Origin: Lentisphaerae bacterium ADurb.Bin082
GTDB lineage: Bacteria > Verrucomicrobiota > Lentisphaeria > Oligosphaerales > Oligosphaeraceae
Assembly: GCA_002070945.1 (NCBI GenBank)
Contig: MWEG01000006.1
Location: forward strand, 1-46,251
Direction: 5' to 3'
Length of the DNA stretch: 46,251 nt
The stretch's first letter is position 1; each line of letters starts with the position of its first letter. The notes below the pieces were generated by a model. The model was given only the letters and a program-made list of their open reading frames with translations. It searched no databases and was not told where the DNA came from. This document shows positions 38,907 through 46,205 of this stretch, in pieces. Made by a program: the position numbers and the translations under genes.

Positions 38907-40214
38907 ATGCAATTCTTTGACACTGCTGGTTTGCCGGAGCTGGCTGCCGGCGTCGCCCGGATTAAGATCACGCCGCCCGTCGGGGTCGGGTTGGCCGGCT
39001 ATTTCCATGAGCGCATCGCCAAGCGCGTCCGCGACGACTTGTTCTGCAACGTCGTTGTCCTGAAAGAGAGCGGCGATCCGATTGTCATCGTGTCTTTGGA
39101 CATCATCGGGGTTTATTCCCCGGTCGCTGACGAGGCCAAGCGGCTGATTCTCGCCGCCACCGGCATTCCCGCCGCCAACGTACTCCTGCACGCTACGCAT
39201 ACGCATACTGGCCCGGTGCCGACGCGCAGCCACATCCTGCCGCATTGCGCTGAATGGATCGAGGCTTTGCCGGGACGCATCCTGGAGGGTGTCCAGGCCG
39301 CGCTCGCCGACCTCAAGCCGGCCATCATCATCCCTGGGCGGGAAAACGTCCGGGACGCTGGGTCAGTGCGCGTCTGCCGGCAGAAAAGTGGCAAAGAGAT
39401 GTTTGGTCGGACTGACAGCATCGGCCCGGCCGGCCCCTGCGATCGCGAGCTGCTGGCCTTGCGCATCTGCGATCTCCAGGGTGTGACTCGCGCCTTTGTC
39501 GTCAACCACGCCATGCATCCCGACACTATCGGCGGCAGCAGGGCTGACTTTATTTCGGCGGACTGGCCCGGGGAAATCTGCAAGGCCATCAGCCAGGTCT
39601 ATGGCAGCGAGGTGATTACAGTCTTTTTGAATGGCTGTTGCGGCGACATCAACCACGGCATTGACCATCCCACCCGCCGAACCCGCAGCGGCGAGGCCCG
39701 TGCCATCTCCATGGGCCGTACGCTCGCCGCCGCCGCTATCCTGGCCACGGAGCAGGACGAACCCATGGCCGCCAACAAGATTGGCGCCCGCCTGGAAGTG
39801 ATGCCCATTCCCTATTATACACGCACGCCGGAATTTTTGGCTGAAGTCGAAGCTGCCCGGAAGACATCGGAGGGCTGGAATTCCGCCCTGGTCATCAAGA
39901 ACGACCATTGGACTCACGATGGCGAGATAGCGCAGGTGCCGGTTCAGGTTCTGCGCTGCGGCGATGTGATGATAGTCGGTCTGCCCGGGGAGGTGTTCTC
40001 GCGCTGGGGGCTGGAGTTGAAGCATTGGTCGCCGGCTCCGTTCACCCTTGTCGTCGAACTGGCGAATGGCTGCTTCAACTACATTCCTACGACTGATCAG
40101 GCCAACCGCGGCGCGTACGGCGCCAAGCCTGTCTTGTCGCGCGCCCTGGAAGCCGACGCTGGCCGCAAGCTGGCTGACCAGGCTCAGGTCATGCTGTGGG
40201 AACTCTGGGAATGA
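38907..40214 (+). CDS. Neutral/alkaline ceramidase-like hydrolase (N-terminal domain only)
   Basis: 435 residues matching the N-terminal catalytic domain of neutral/alkaline non-lysosomal ceramidases, without their C-terminal domain (classic enzymes are about 650-750 residues) and without a signal peptide, so probably cytoplasmic. Visible features are an early VARIKITPP and LAGY, the zinc motif H95-A-T-H98-T-H100-T-G-P, NHAMHPDT around 205, and GCCGDINHG (244-251). In true ceramidases the last motif reads GD-x-S-P-N with Ser as nucleophile; here the Ser position is Asn249. Ceramide hydrolysis is therefore doubtful, and another amide or ester substrate is more likely. A strong ribosome site (AAAGGAGG, 6-7 bases upstream) supports the start. 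It lies between the M55 and phosphoesterase genes on the same strand. Confidence 0.87.
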   Translation: MQFFDTAGLPELAAGVARIKITPPVGVGLAGYFHERIAKRVRDDLFCNVVVLKESGDPIVIVSLDIIGVYSPVADEAKRLILAATGIPAANVLLHATHTHTGPVPTRSHILPHCAEWIEALPGRILEGVQAALADLKPAIIIPGRENVRDAGSVRVCRQKSGKEMFGRTDSIGPAGPCDRELLALRICDLQGVTRAFVVNHAMHPDTIGGSRADFISADWPGEICKAISQVYGSEVITVFLNGCCGDINHGIDHPTRRTRSGEARAISMGRTLAAAAILATEQDEPMAANKIGARLEVMPIPYYTRTPEFLAEVEAARKTSEGWNSALVIKNDHWTHDGEIAQVPVQVLRCGDVMIVGLPGEVFSRWGLELKHWSPAPFTLVVELANGCFNYIPTTDQANRGAYGAKPVLSRALEADAGRKLADQAQVMLWELWE

Positions 40215-40278
40215 GCCGGTTAAGTCCGCCTCTGGTTTTCATTTTTCATTACATTCACCCGTTCAGGACTACTGAGCC

Positions 40279-41016
40279 ATGACGAAAATCGCTTTCATCA
40301 GTGACATCCACGGCAACTTCGACGCTCTCCAGGCTGTGATGACGGCCCTCAAGGAGGAGGCTTGCGATCTCACCCTCTGCCTCGGCGACATTGTCGGCTA
40401 CGGGCCTTGTCCGCGTGAATGCGTGGATTACATTCGCCAGAACAACATCCAGGCCGTGCTTGGCAACCATGACGAATATGTCACACTGCTCATGGACCCG
40501 CGCGTAGAGCGCCTGCGTGAGGATATCCGCATCGCCATTGAGTGGACCCAGGCGCAGCTGTCCATGGATGACCTGAAATGGTTGGCTATGCTGCCGTTTG
40601 AGATGGCCGCCGAGGATTTCTTCACGATCATCCACGGGTCGTTTGCGCCAGGCAAGTGGGGCTATTGTCTTGACGAGGCCACGTTCGGGCTTAATTTCAA
40701 GAACCAGGAAGCCCAGCTGGCCTTCTGCGGCCACAGCCATTCGCCGCTCATCGGCATTGAGCGTTCCGATGGCACCCCCGTGGTCGATTACATCCGCCGC
40801 TGCAAACTGCCGGAAGAAGAAAAGATCATGGTCAACGTCGGCTCGGTAGGCCAGCCCCGCGACCGTGACCCGCGCGCTTGCGCCGTCACCTACGTGGTGG
40901 AAACCAGGGAGCTGAAGCTCCATCGCGTGGAATACGACATCGCCGCAGTCCAGGAAAAAATCAGAGCCGCTGGCCTGCCAGAGAAATTCGCCATGCGCCT
41001 GGAAATCGGGCGCTGA
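40279..41016 (+). CDS. Calcineurin-like metallophosphoesterase
   Basis: A 245-residue cytoplasmic phosphoesterase of the YfcE/MJ0936-like group. The five metal motifs are present in order: D9-x-H11 in SDIHGN, GD37 followed by VGYGP, GNH64D, H-G-S-F near 117 and G-H-S-H near 153. VGSVGQPRD around 193 is typical of this subgroup. Family members cleave phosphodiesters or phosphomonoesters such as cyclic nucleotides or nucleotides with Mn or Fe; the substrate here is unknown. It follows the ceramidase-like gene by 64 bases with no terminator and is probably co-transcribed. The ribosome site is weak (CAGGA about 12 bases upstream). Confidence 0.9.
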   Translation: MTKIAFISDIHGNFDALQAVMTALKEEACDLTLCLGDIVGYGPCPRECVDYIRQNNIQAVLGNHDEYVTLLMDPRVERLREDIRIAIEWTQAQLSMDDLKWLAMLPFEMAAEDFFTIIHGSFAPGKWGYCLDEATFGLNFKNQEAQLAFCGHSHSPLIGIERSDGTPVVDYIRRCKLPEEEKIMVNVGSVGQPRDRDPRACAVTYVVETRELKLHRVEYDIAAVQEKIRAAGLPEKFAMRLEIGR

Positions 41017-41068
41017 CAGCGGAGTGAGCGACTCCGCTGTCCAGGCGTCATCAAAAGAGGAAACAGCT

Positions 41069-41521
41069 ATGCGGACAGCTTTTGGCATTATTGCCCTCCT
41101 GATTGTTATCCTCATCCTTGGGATGATGTGTTTCCGGCGCCTGGAGCAACTCGACTCCTCTGAAGTACCAGAGTCCGAGCCAGCAGCCGAGGCCATTGTC
41201 GTTACACCGCCGATTGTTTCCAAGCCTAAAAAAGAAGCGCCGTCCCCCGAATTCCTCAGCCTTGAAGAGGAAATTGCCGTCTTGGTGGACAAAGTCAAGG
41301 CCGCCGACGCCGAGCATCGCCGCTTAGTGCAGGAAGAGAAAAAGACTTTTCCTTTGTTTGACCAGGAGGAAAACCTCACTCCTGGCGAAGTCGCGGCGCG
41401 GCGTCAAAAGCATGCCCAGGAGCAGCTTGCCCGCAAGAAGGCTGTTGCCACTGCCAGCGCCAAGCTGCGCGAACTCAATTTGGAATTGAAAAGAAAGCGC
41501 CGGGAATTGCGTAGTCTGTGA
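41069..41521 (+). CDS. Small membrane-anchored coiled-coil protein, function unknown
   Basis: 150 residues. The start at 41069 is chosen because AGAGG lies 9 bases upstream; an in-frame ATG at 41024 lacks such a site and would put 15 polar residues before the helix. An N-terminal transmembrane segment (about 4-21) is followed by an acidic, Pro-rich linker (PESEPAAEA, PKKEAPSPE) and then a long charged helix from about 63 to the end, rich in Glu, Lys, Arg and Ala, ending ELKRKRRELRSL. This fits a single-pass protein with a coiled coil in the cytoplasm or periplasm. No family was recognised. It lies 52 bases after the phosphoesterase gene and is probably the last gene of that unit. Confidence 0.75.
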   Translation: MRTAFGIIALLIVILILGMMCFRRLEQLDSSEVPESEPAAEAIVVTPPIVSKPKKEAPSPEFLSLEEEIAVLVDKVKAADAEHRRLVQEEKKTFPLFDQEENLTPGEVAARRQKHAQEQLARKKAVATASAKLRELNLELKRKRRELRSL

Positions 41522-41540
41522 AGAATAGCCTTAAAACCAA

Positions 41541-41590
41541 AATTTTTGGTAATGTGCAAGATCTTGTGATAGAAAGAGAGATTTGGCACA
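41541..41590 (+). promoter_or_regulatory. Dispersed 18-base motif, copy B
   Basis: The core is TGTGCAAGATCTTGTGAT (41553-41570), followed by AGAAAG and ATTTGGC as in copy A. An AT palindrome, ACCAAAA-T-TTTTGGT (41536-41550), stands directly before it and could serve as a weak transcript end for the preceding gene. Confidence 0.6.
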
Positions 41591-41616
41591 GTGATTGTGC
41601 TGTTAGACGTCCGATA

Positions 41617-41700
41617 GTGCCCCTACAGGGCACCTGTTTTGGGGTATGCCTTCCCCCAGGCTAAAGCCTGGGGTTAAGCATGGTTAAGCGCCTACGGCGC
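41617..41700. repeat. Cluster of three perfect hairpins
   Basis: GTGCCC-CTACA-GGGCAC (41617-41633), CCCCAGGC-TAAA-GCCTGGGG (41654-41673) and GCGCC-TAC-GGCGC (41688-41700). The middle one has the same core as the array at 30648-30775 (AGGC-TAAA-GCCT is the reverse complement of AGGC-TTTA-GCCT). None has a following T-run. Confidence 0.8.
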
Positions 41701-41773
41701 AAAATAATGTGACTTTAAGCATGATGCATCTGCCCCGGCCGGAAGCCTGTGCAAGACACGTGCCGAAAGCACC

Positions 41774-41894
41774 AACGTCCATTAATATCCACTTCCGTCC
41801 ACGTCCACTGCCACTAACGTCCACTAACGTCCACAGTCCATCGTTTACTAATGTCCATTAACGTCCACGGTCCATTGTCCACTGTCCACTAAAG
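41774..41894. repeat. Degenerate GTCCA tandem repeat tract
   Basis: About 13 copies of CGTCCACTAA-like units of variable length over 120 bases. On the other strand this is the TGGAC repeat seen at 34231. The 526-base gap 41522-42047 contains this tract, the hairpins, motif copy B and a GGGTAGTCC repeat, and no convincing gene. Confidence 0.8.
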
Positions 41895-41990
41895 CACTTT
41901 ACCCTGGGCGCCTAGCTTCGCAACTTGCCGGAACTCCGAGTATTAATCGGTGACCAAGTGTTCAGTGGTAAAAAAAATCGGGCTGTGGAT

Positions 41991-42029
41991 GGGTAGTCCG
42001 CCCTAATTTCATCCGTGTTCATCCGTGGT
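41991..42029. repeat. GGGTAGTCC element and TCATCCGTG direct repeat
   Basis: GGGTAGTCCGCCCTAA (41991-42006) matches the reverse complement of 45873-45888 at 15 of 16 bases. TCATCCGTG then occurs twice in a row (about 42009 and 42018), directly before the glycosidase-like gene. Confidence 0.6.
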
Positions 42030-42047
42030 TTTTTTAAGGTTCATAAC

Positions 42048-44900
42048 ATGACAAAACTCCGTCGCCTCCTCGCCATCGCCGTCCTTTTTGCTTTTGCTCC
42101 CTTCTGCCTTGCTTCGCCTTTGCCTGCTGATGCTATCGTCTTTGAGGCTGAGGATATGCGCGTGGACGGCTCTGGCGCGTGGCAGGCAAAGCCTCATTAT
42201 CCCAACTGGTACGCCAGCAAGCCGTCCAAACTGCATTTTTTAGCTGGCAGCTATCCCGGCTTGGGCCAGGCTGAGCAGACGCTACGCCTGCCAGAGGCAG
42301 GGACATTCCGGTTGCACGTCCGTTATCTTGACATTATCCGGTTTGATCACCGCTCTTTTCAAGTCGCGGTCAGCCAGGACGGTCGCGTTCTGGCCGAAAA
42401 GATATTTGACCAGGAGTCGCTTCGCCAGACCCCGGAAGGGGAACAACGCTGGGGCAAGGGCTTTGGGCGCTTTGTCTGGGACAACCTTGAGTTCACCGCC
42501 GCAGCTGGTGATGTGACCGTGACTCTCAGCAAGACCTCGGCCGAGGTCAGCACAGGCCACGTCCGCCAGCTTGACGTGTTTGTGCTGACGCGAGACCTGG
42601 CCTACGAACCTGCGGTGACAGACCTGTATCCCTTGTACGTCCAGGTGGTCATGCTCCCTGAACAGCCCGGCCCGGTTGCCTTGCACCTGTTTATGCGCCG
42701 GTCTCACGCCCCCTACTATTCTCATGCCAACATCAATGCCCAGGGTCTCTTCCTTGGTTCGACTCATGGCGCTGATGACATGCCCGATGCGCACCTCAAG
42801 CGTGGCCAGTCCTCACCGTGGGTCAATTTGTCGCCGCTGCTGACCTACAGCGGCAGCGACCGGATGTCGTTCAGCGCCATCACCACTTATCGAGGCAAGC
42901 CTGAGCCAGAGGCCGCCTTTGAACTGATCTTTTCCCGCACCCCGGATTTGACCGGGCTGATCGGCCGCCCAGTCCGGAAGGGTGCAGGCAGTGGCATGAT
43001 CGTCGCTTTTAACAATACGACCGGCGAGCTGGTGCCAGAGGAGGATGGCAGTCGGCAGAACCTGGAACGGGCTCGGAATACGCCAGAGGTCGCGGGCGCA
43101 CGGCCACGCACCTTTCCTATGCTCACTGGCATGGCACTGACGCCGGAGGTCTCCATGGCCGCCAGCTGGGAGCGGGAACTGGAAGCACTTGCCACCATTG
43201 GCCTCAATGGCGTTGGACAGGTTCGCCCCCCCTTCGTTGACCGGGGCTTTACCCGCAATATCGCCAGCGGCTTCTATTTCCATCTCACCCGGCCCGACTG
43301 CAAGTACGTCGTTGATGAGCAGAAATTGGCCGAACACATGGCCAAACACCGCGCGGACATCGACTTCAGCCATGTTTTAGCCTTCAATATGATGGACGAG
43401 CCAGGCTTCGAACTCGAACATCTCCTTAACTGCGCCGTCTGCCAGCGGGACTTCACCGCTTTCTTAGAGGCGCAACAGATCACCGCGGCATTCCCGCTGA
43501 CTGACGATCCGCAGGCCGGCTCTGCCTTCTATTGGACTATGCGCTTTCTCATTCACCGGATGACCGAAAAACTGCGCGCTGGCACGCTGGCGGCGCGGGC
43601 GGCTGGCATCACGGTGCCGACTATGGTCAATTTCGCCATTGAAGTCGTCTATAGTGGCAATTTAGTCAGACGCGGCGCCGACTGGTTCGACGTCTACAAC
43701 TCCGGCGCACTGACCTTTGGCTGGCATGAAGACTGGGCCAGCCACAGTCGGACGTACCAGATTATCGGCTACCAGTCCGACGTGATGCGCGCGGCCTGCC
43801 GGCGCAGTGGCATTCCTTTCGGCGTCTACAATGTCCTCCAGGTTCACCCCTGGGAGATTCAGGCCAAAGCCTACACGGAGATCGGCCACGGCAACCAGGC
43901 CATCCATTTCTTCAATTACGGCCCCGCCTATTCAATATCCAGCGACACGAATAGCGACCGCCCGGAAATTTATGCTGCCATCAAGCAAGTCGCCTGGCCG
44001 GTTGGCGCCGTTGAGAATCATCTGACCGCCGCCAAAACCGCGCCGGCCGACGCTGCGCAGCTTCTCAGCGTCACCAATGACATCTGGAATGCCAAGGACG
44101 ACAACGTATTCGGGAAGGAGCGCGTCTATCTTAACCTCCTCCTCCGGCACGTCAATGTCCGCTTGGACGTGCTGTCCGAAGACGATTTGGCTACGGAGCT
44201 GGCTCGCTATCGCACCTTGTTCGTTTCGGACGCCGTTGTCAAGCGCACAGCTGCCATGCAAATTCTGGAGTGGGTCAAGCAGGGCGGCACGCTGTATATG
44301 ACGGCTGGCGCCTTGGAATATGATGAGCGGCGCCAGCCACTGGACCTTGACCGCGACCTGGGGGTGAGCCGCAAGCCGTTCACCCTGGAGGAACAGCCTG
44401 GCCGGGCGCAATTTGAAATGCCGAAACTGAAGGAATTGGCCAGCGTACAAAGCGTGCCGGTGGTAGCTGGCCAGCAGCCCCCCTTCCTGCAACGCTCGAC
44501 CGTCGGCGCGGGGACGGTCGTCAGCCTTGGATTTTTCCCTGGCCTGAGTTATGTCAGCCGCGCCGGCAGCGAAACTGAACGGCCAGACGGCTCTATCTAC
44601 AGCGAGGTCGACTTCCCGGCAGCCCATCGCGCCTTGGCAGCGACCTGGGCCAAGGGACGCCTCCGCACCGACCATCATCTCATCGAAGCCAATGTGCTCA
44701 CGGCGCCTGGCGCCGATGTGATTGTGCTGGCGAATTGGAGCGGTACGCCGATGACGACGACGGTCACGCTCGACCAGGCGCACCGCTATGCCGAAATCAA
44801 GGCCGTCAATGCCGAAATCATCAGCCAGACCCAGGCGGACGGTGCGCTCGCAGTGACCCTTCGCCTGGCTGCCGGCGCTTTCCTGGAATGCCGGCGATGA
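42048..44900 (+). CDS. Secreted glycosidase-like protein (GH42-like/GH-A related)
   Basis: 950 residues from the ATG at 42048, which is preferred over 42015 because it starts a clean signal peptide (MTKLRR, hydrophobic to about 21, possible cleavage after CLA at 22) and has AAGG upstream. The N-terminal part opens with FEAEDM (32-37), typical of CBM6/35-like or related beta-sandwich modules. The middle (about 370-650) looks like a TIM-barrel glycosidase, with FNMMDEPG (Glu451 is a candidate acid/base) and WHEDWASHS. The region near 710-760 (LSEDDLATELARYRTLFVSDA, then WVKQGGTLYMTAG) resembles the trimerisation domain of GH42 beta-galactosidases. The C-terminus is a small beta domain. Likely a periplasmic or extracellular glycan-degrading enzyme; the sugar is unknown and the second catalytic residue was not identified. 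Confidence 0.75.
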   Translation: MTKLRRLLAIAVLFAFAPFCLASPLPADAIVFEAEDMRVDGSGAWQAKPHYPNWYASKPSKLHFLAGSYPGLGQAEQTLRLPEAGTFRLHVRYLDIIRFDHRSFQVAVSQDGRVLAEKIFDQESLRQTPEGEQRWGKGFGRFVWDNLEFTAAAGDVTVTLSKTSAEVSTGHVRQLDVFVLTRDLAYEPAVTDLYPLYVQVVMLPEQPGPVALHLFMRRSHAPYYSHANINAQGLFLGSTHGADDMPDAHLKRGQSSPWVNLSPLLTYSGSDRMSFSAITTYRGKPEPEAAFELIFSRTPDLTGLIGRPVRKGAGSGMIVAFNNTTGELVPEEDGSRQNLERARNTPEVAGARPRTFPMLTGMALTPEVSMAASWERELEALATIGLNGVGQVRPPFVDRGFTRNIASGFYFHLTRPDCKYVVDEQKLAEHMAKHRADIDFSHVLAFNMMDEPGFELEHLLNCAVCQRDFTAFLEAQQITAAFPLTDDPQAGSAFYWTMRFLIHRMTEKLRAGTLAARAAGITVPTMVNFAIEVVYSGNLVRRGADWFDVYNSGALTFGWHEDWASHSRTYQIIGYQSDVMRAACRRSGIPFGVYNVLQVHPWEIQAKAYTEIGHGNQAIHFFNYGPAYSISSDTNSDRPEIYAAIKQVAWPVGAVENHLTAAKTAPADAAQLLSVTNDIWNAKDDNVFGKERVYLNLLLRHVNVRLDVLSEDDLATELARYRTLFVSDAVVKRTAAMQILEWVKQGGTLYMTAGALEYDERRQPLDLDRDLGVSRKPFTLEEQPGRAQFEMPKLKELASVQSVPVVAGQQPPFLQRSTVGAGTVVSLGFFPGLSYVSRAGSETERPDGSIYSEVDFPAAHRALAATWAKGRLRTDHHLIEANVLTAPGADVIVLANWSGTPMTTTVTLDQAHRYAEIKAVNAEIISQTQADGALAVTLRLAAGAFLECRR

Positions 44901-44926
44901 GTCCAGGTTGCCAGCGCTGAAATTGT

Positions 44927-44949
44927 GGTCGCGACCGGTAGCCGCGACC
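44927..44949. terminator. Hairpin between convergent genes
   Basis: GGTCGCG-(9 bases)-CGCGACC, a perfect seven-base stem in the 60-base gap between the glycosidase-like gene and the convergent regulator gene. There is no T-run on either side, so termination is only a guess from position. Confidence 0.35.
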
Positions 44950-44960
44950 GACGTCGGAAC

Positions 44961-45530
44961 TCACCGAAATTGACCCGCAAAGAGAGGCGTCTTGCGCTCT
45001 TTTCCTCTGGTCTTGGCGACCTGTTCTTGCTTGGACGTTGCAGCGACGTCTTCAAGTTCGTCAGCCAAAAACTGTCCTGCCAGCTCGTCTGGCGCCATGG
45101 AAATCAGCTTTTGAAGCGCTGCCAGGGCAGCGCAGTCGACTTTCTCCAGCAGCCCCTCGCGCAGCTCTGGGCGTTGCCGGCACAACCGATAGGCGTTGGT
45201 CACCCGCTCCATGCATTCGCTGATGGGGTTGGGCAGCAATTCCGAGTAGCTGCGGGTGTGACGGCGATGGTAGAGTTCCAGCAGCTGATTGTCGTAGTCG
45301 CCATTGATGAAACTCTCTAGTTTGGCGCGATAATAGAGTTCGCAATTCTCGGTGGGACCCAATTCCCATTTGCGAAAGGTCGACCAGTTCACGCCTAAAA
45401 AACGCGCTGCACGGTGGTATGGCAGCCCGAGTTCAACCCGCTTTCGACGCAGCAGGCGGCGAACTTGATCCGTGAAACGACCATCAAAGCTGATACGATG
45501 CTTCAAAGCCTTGTCCTGTCTTTCCATCAT
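44961..45530 (-). CDS. Helix-turn-helix DNA-binding protein
   Basis: 189 residues from the ATG at 45530, which has AAAGGAA close upstream; an ATG at 45548 would add six residues without a good site. Residues 19-58 form an XRE-like helix-turn-helix: the pattern VRRLLRRKRVELG, then AARFLGVNWSTFRKWELG reads as two helices, a turn and a recognition helix with a conserved W. The rest is helical and charged, ending in a basic tail (KTRGKERK), and matches no domain I recognise. Probably a transcriptional regulator; the target is unknown. It converges on the glycosidase-like gene, so it is not in its operon. The spacer upstream of its start is AT-rich and carries several repeats. Confidence 0.7.
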   Translation of the reverse strand: MMERQDKALKHRISFDGRFTDQVRRLLRRKRVELGLPYHRAARFLGVNWSTFRKWELGPTENCELYYRAKLESFINGDYDNQLLELYHRRHTRSYSELLPNPISECMERVTNAYRLCRQRPELREGLLEKVDCAALAALQKLISMAPDELAGQFLADELEDVAATSKQEQVAKTRGKERKTPLFAGQFR

Positions 45531-45584
45531 GCTTTCCTTTCCAGTCATGCACTGACCATTTCGAGACTCTCAACAATGTTGCAT

Positions 45585-45869
45585 TTAATGGAATGAATTG
45601 TTCATTCCTAGTTCTTTATTATATCCATAACAGCCACAATTCAAGCGAGTTGTTCCTTGTTTTCGAAAGTTGCATAAATTATCATATTGAGTCATTCCAG
45701 GGTTTGTTATGGCATGAAGTTGACATTGTTTCTCCCACTCTTTCTCGTTGGGATCACAGGAGGATATAGATAAACGCAAATATTCAAAGAAGAAATGCAT
45801 CAAGTCATCGGCTCTGCTATGGAAGATGGCAAGCAGGATATGCTTGCGTGCTGATAAAATCCTGCACAT
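45585..45869 (-). CDS. Possible small protein, 94 residues, doubtful
   Basis: An open frame in the AT-rich part of the spacer, with TAAGG a few bases before the ATG. The product is Cys-, His- and aromatic-rich (begins MCRILSARKHILL; contains NLCNFRKQG and NCGCYGYNKE) and matches no family I know. Codon use is unlike the neighbours, and the region overlaps the end of a dispersed repeat. It could be a real orphan gene, a decayed mobile gene, or chance. Confidence 0.25.
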   Translation of the reverse strand: MCRILSARKHILLAIFHSRADDLMHFFFEYLRLSISSCDPNEKEWEKQCQLHAITNPGMTQYDNLCNFRKQGTTRLNCGCYGYNKELGMNNSFH

Positions 45870-46170
45870 GCCTTAGGGTGGACTACCCGCCTACAGCCTA
45901 ATTTATGTGTCTCCCTTGCAGGGTTTCAAATTATATTCCATACTCACCCAGGGCTGTGTTCTGACGGCCCCGTTGGGATCCTTTTGCCGCTTCGCGGCTG
46001 TGGACGTGGTGGACAGCGTAGTCCAAGCTCACTCTCGCCCCTCGACGGACCCGGCACCTTGCCCAGGCGCTTGCCTCCGTCGCTACAGATAGCGACACGC
46101 ATCCGTAACCTGTTGTATGCCAACTGGTTGCAATAGCTTAAAATTTTTCAAAAATAAATTTGACAATCAT

Positions 46171-46205
46171 AATTTGGTTAATGTGCGAAGTTTTGTGATG
46201 AACAC
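46171..46205 (+). promoter_or_regulatory. Dispersed 18-base motif, copy C
   Basis: The core is TGTGCGAAGTTTTGTGAT (46182-46199), preceded by GGTTAA as in copy A (AGTTAA). The similarity to copies A and B ends after the core. A TTGACA lies 16 bases before the core but has no matching -10. Confidence 0.55.

Noticed and set aside
41584..41604. Sigma-54 promoter (TTGGCAC ... GTGC)
   Set aside because: The GG-to-GC distance is 12 rather than 10 and the TTGC element is missing.
41774..41894. CRISPR array
   Set aside because: Units are short, degenerate and of uneven length, with no conserved 25-40 base repeats, no spacers and no cas genes.
45907..46092. Small plus-strand frame in the terminal spacer
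   Set aside because: It consists of dispersed repeat sequence, with no ribosome site or recognisable protein features.
46160..46188. Sigma-70 promoter from TTGACA at 46160
   Set aside because: The sequence at the expected -10 distance (GTGCGA) is not a -10 box.
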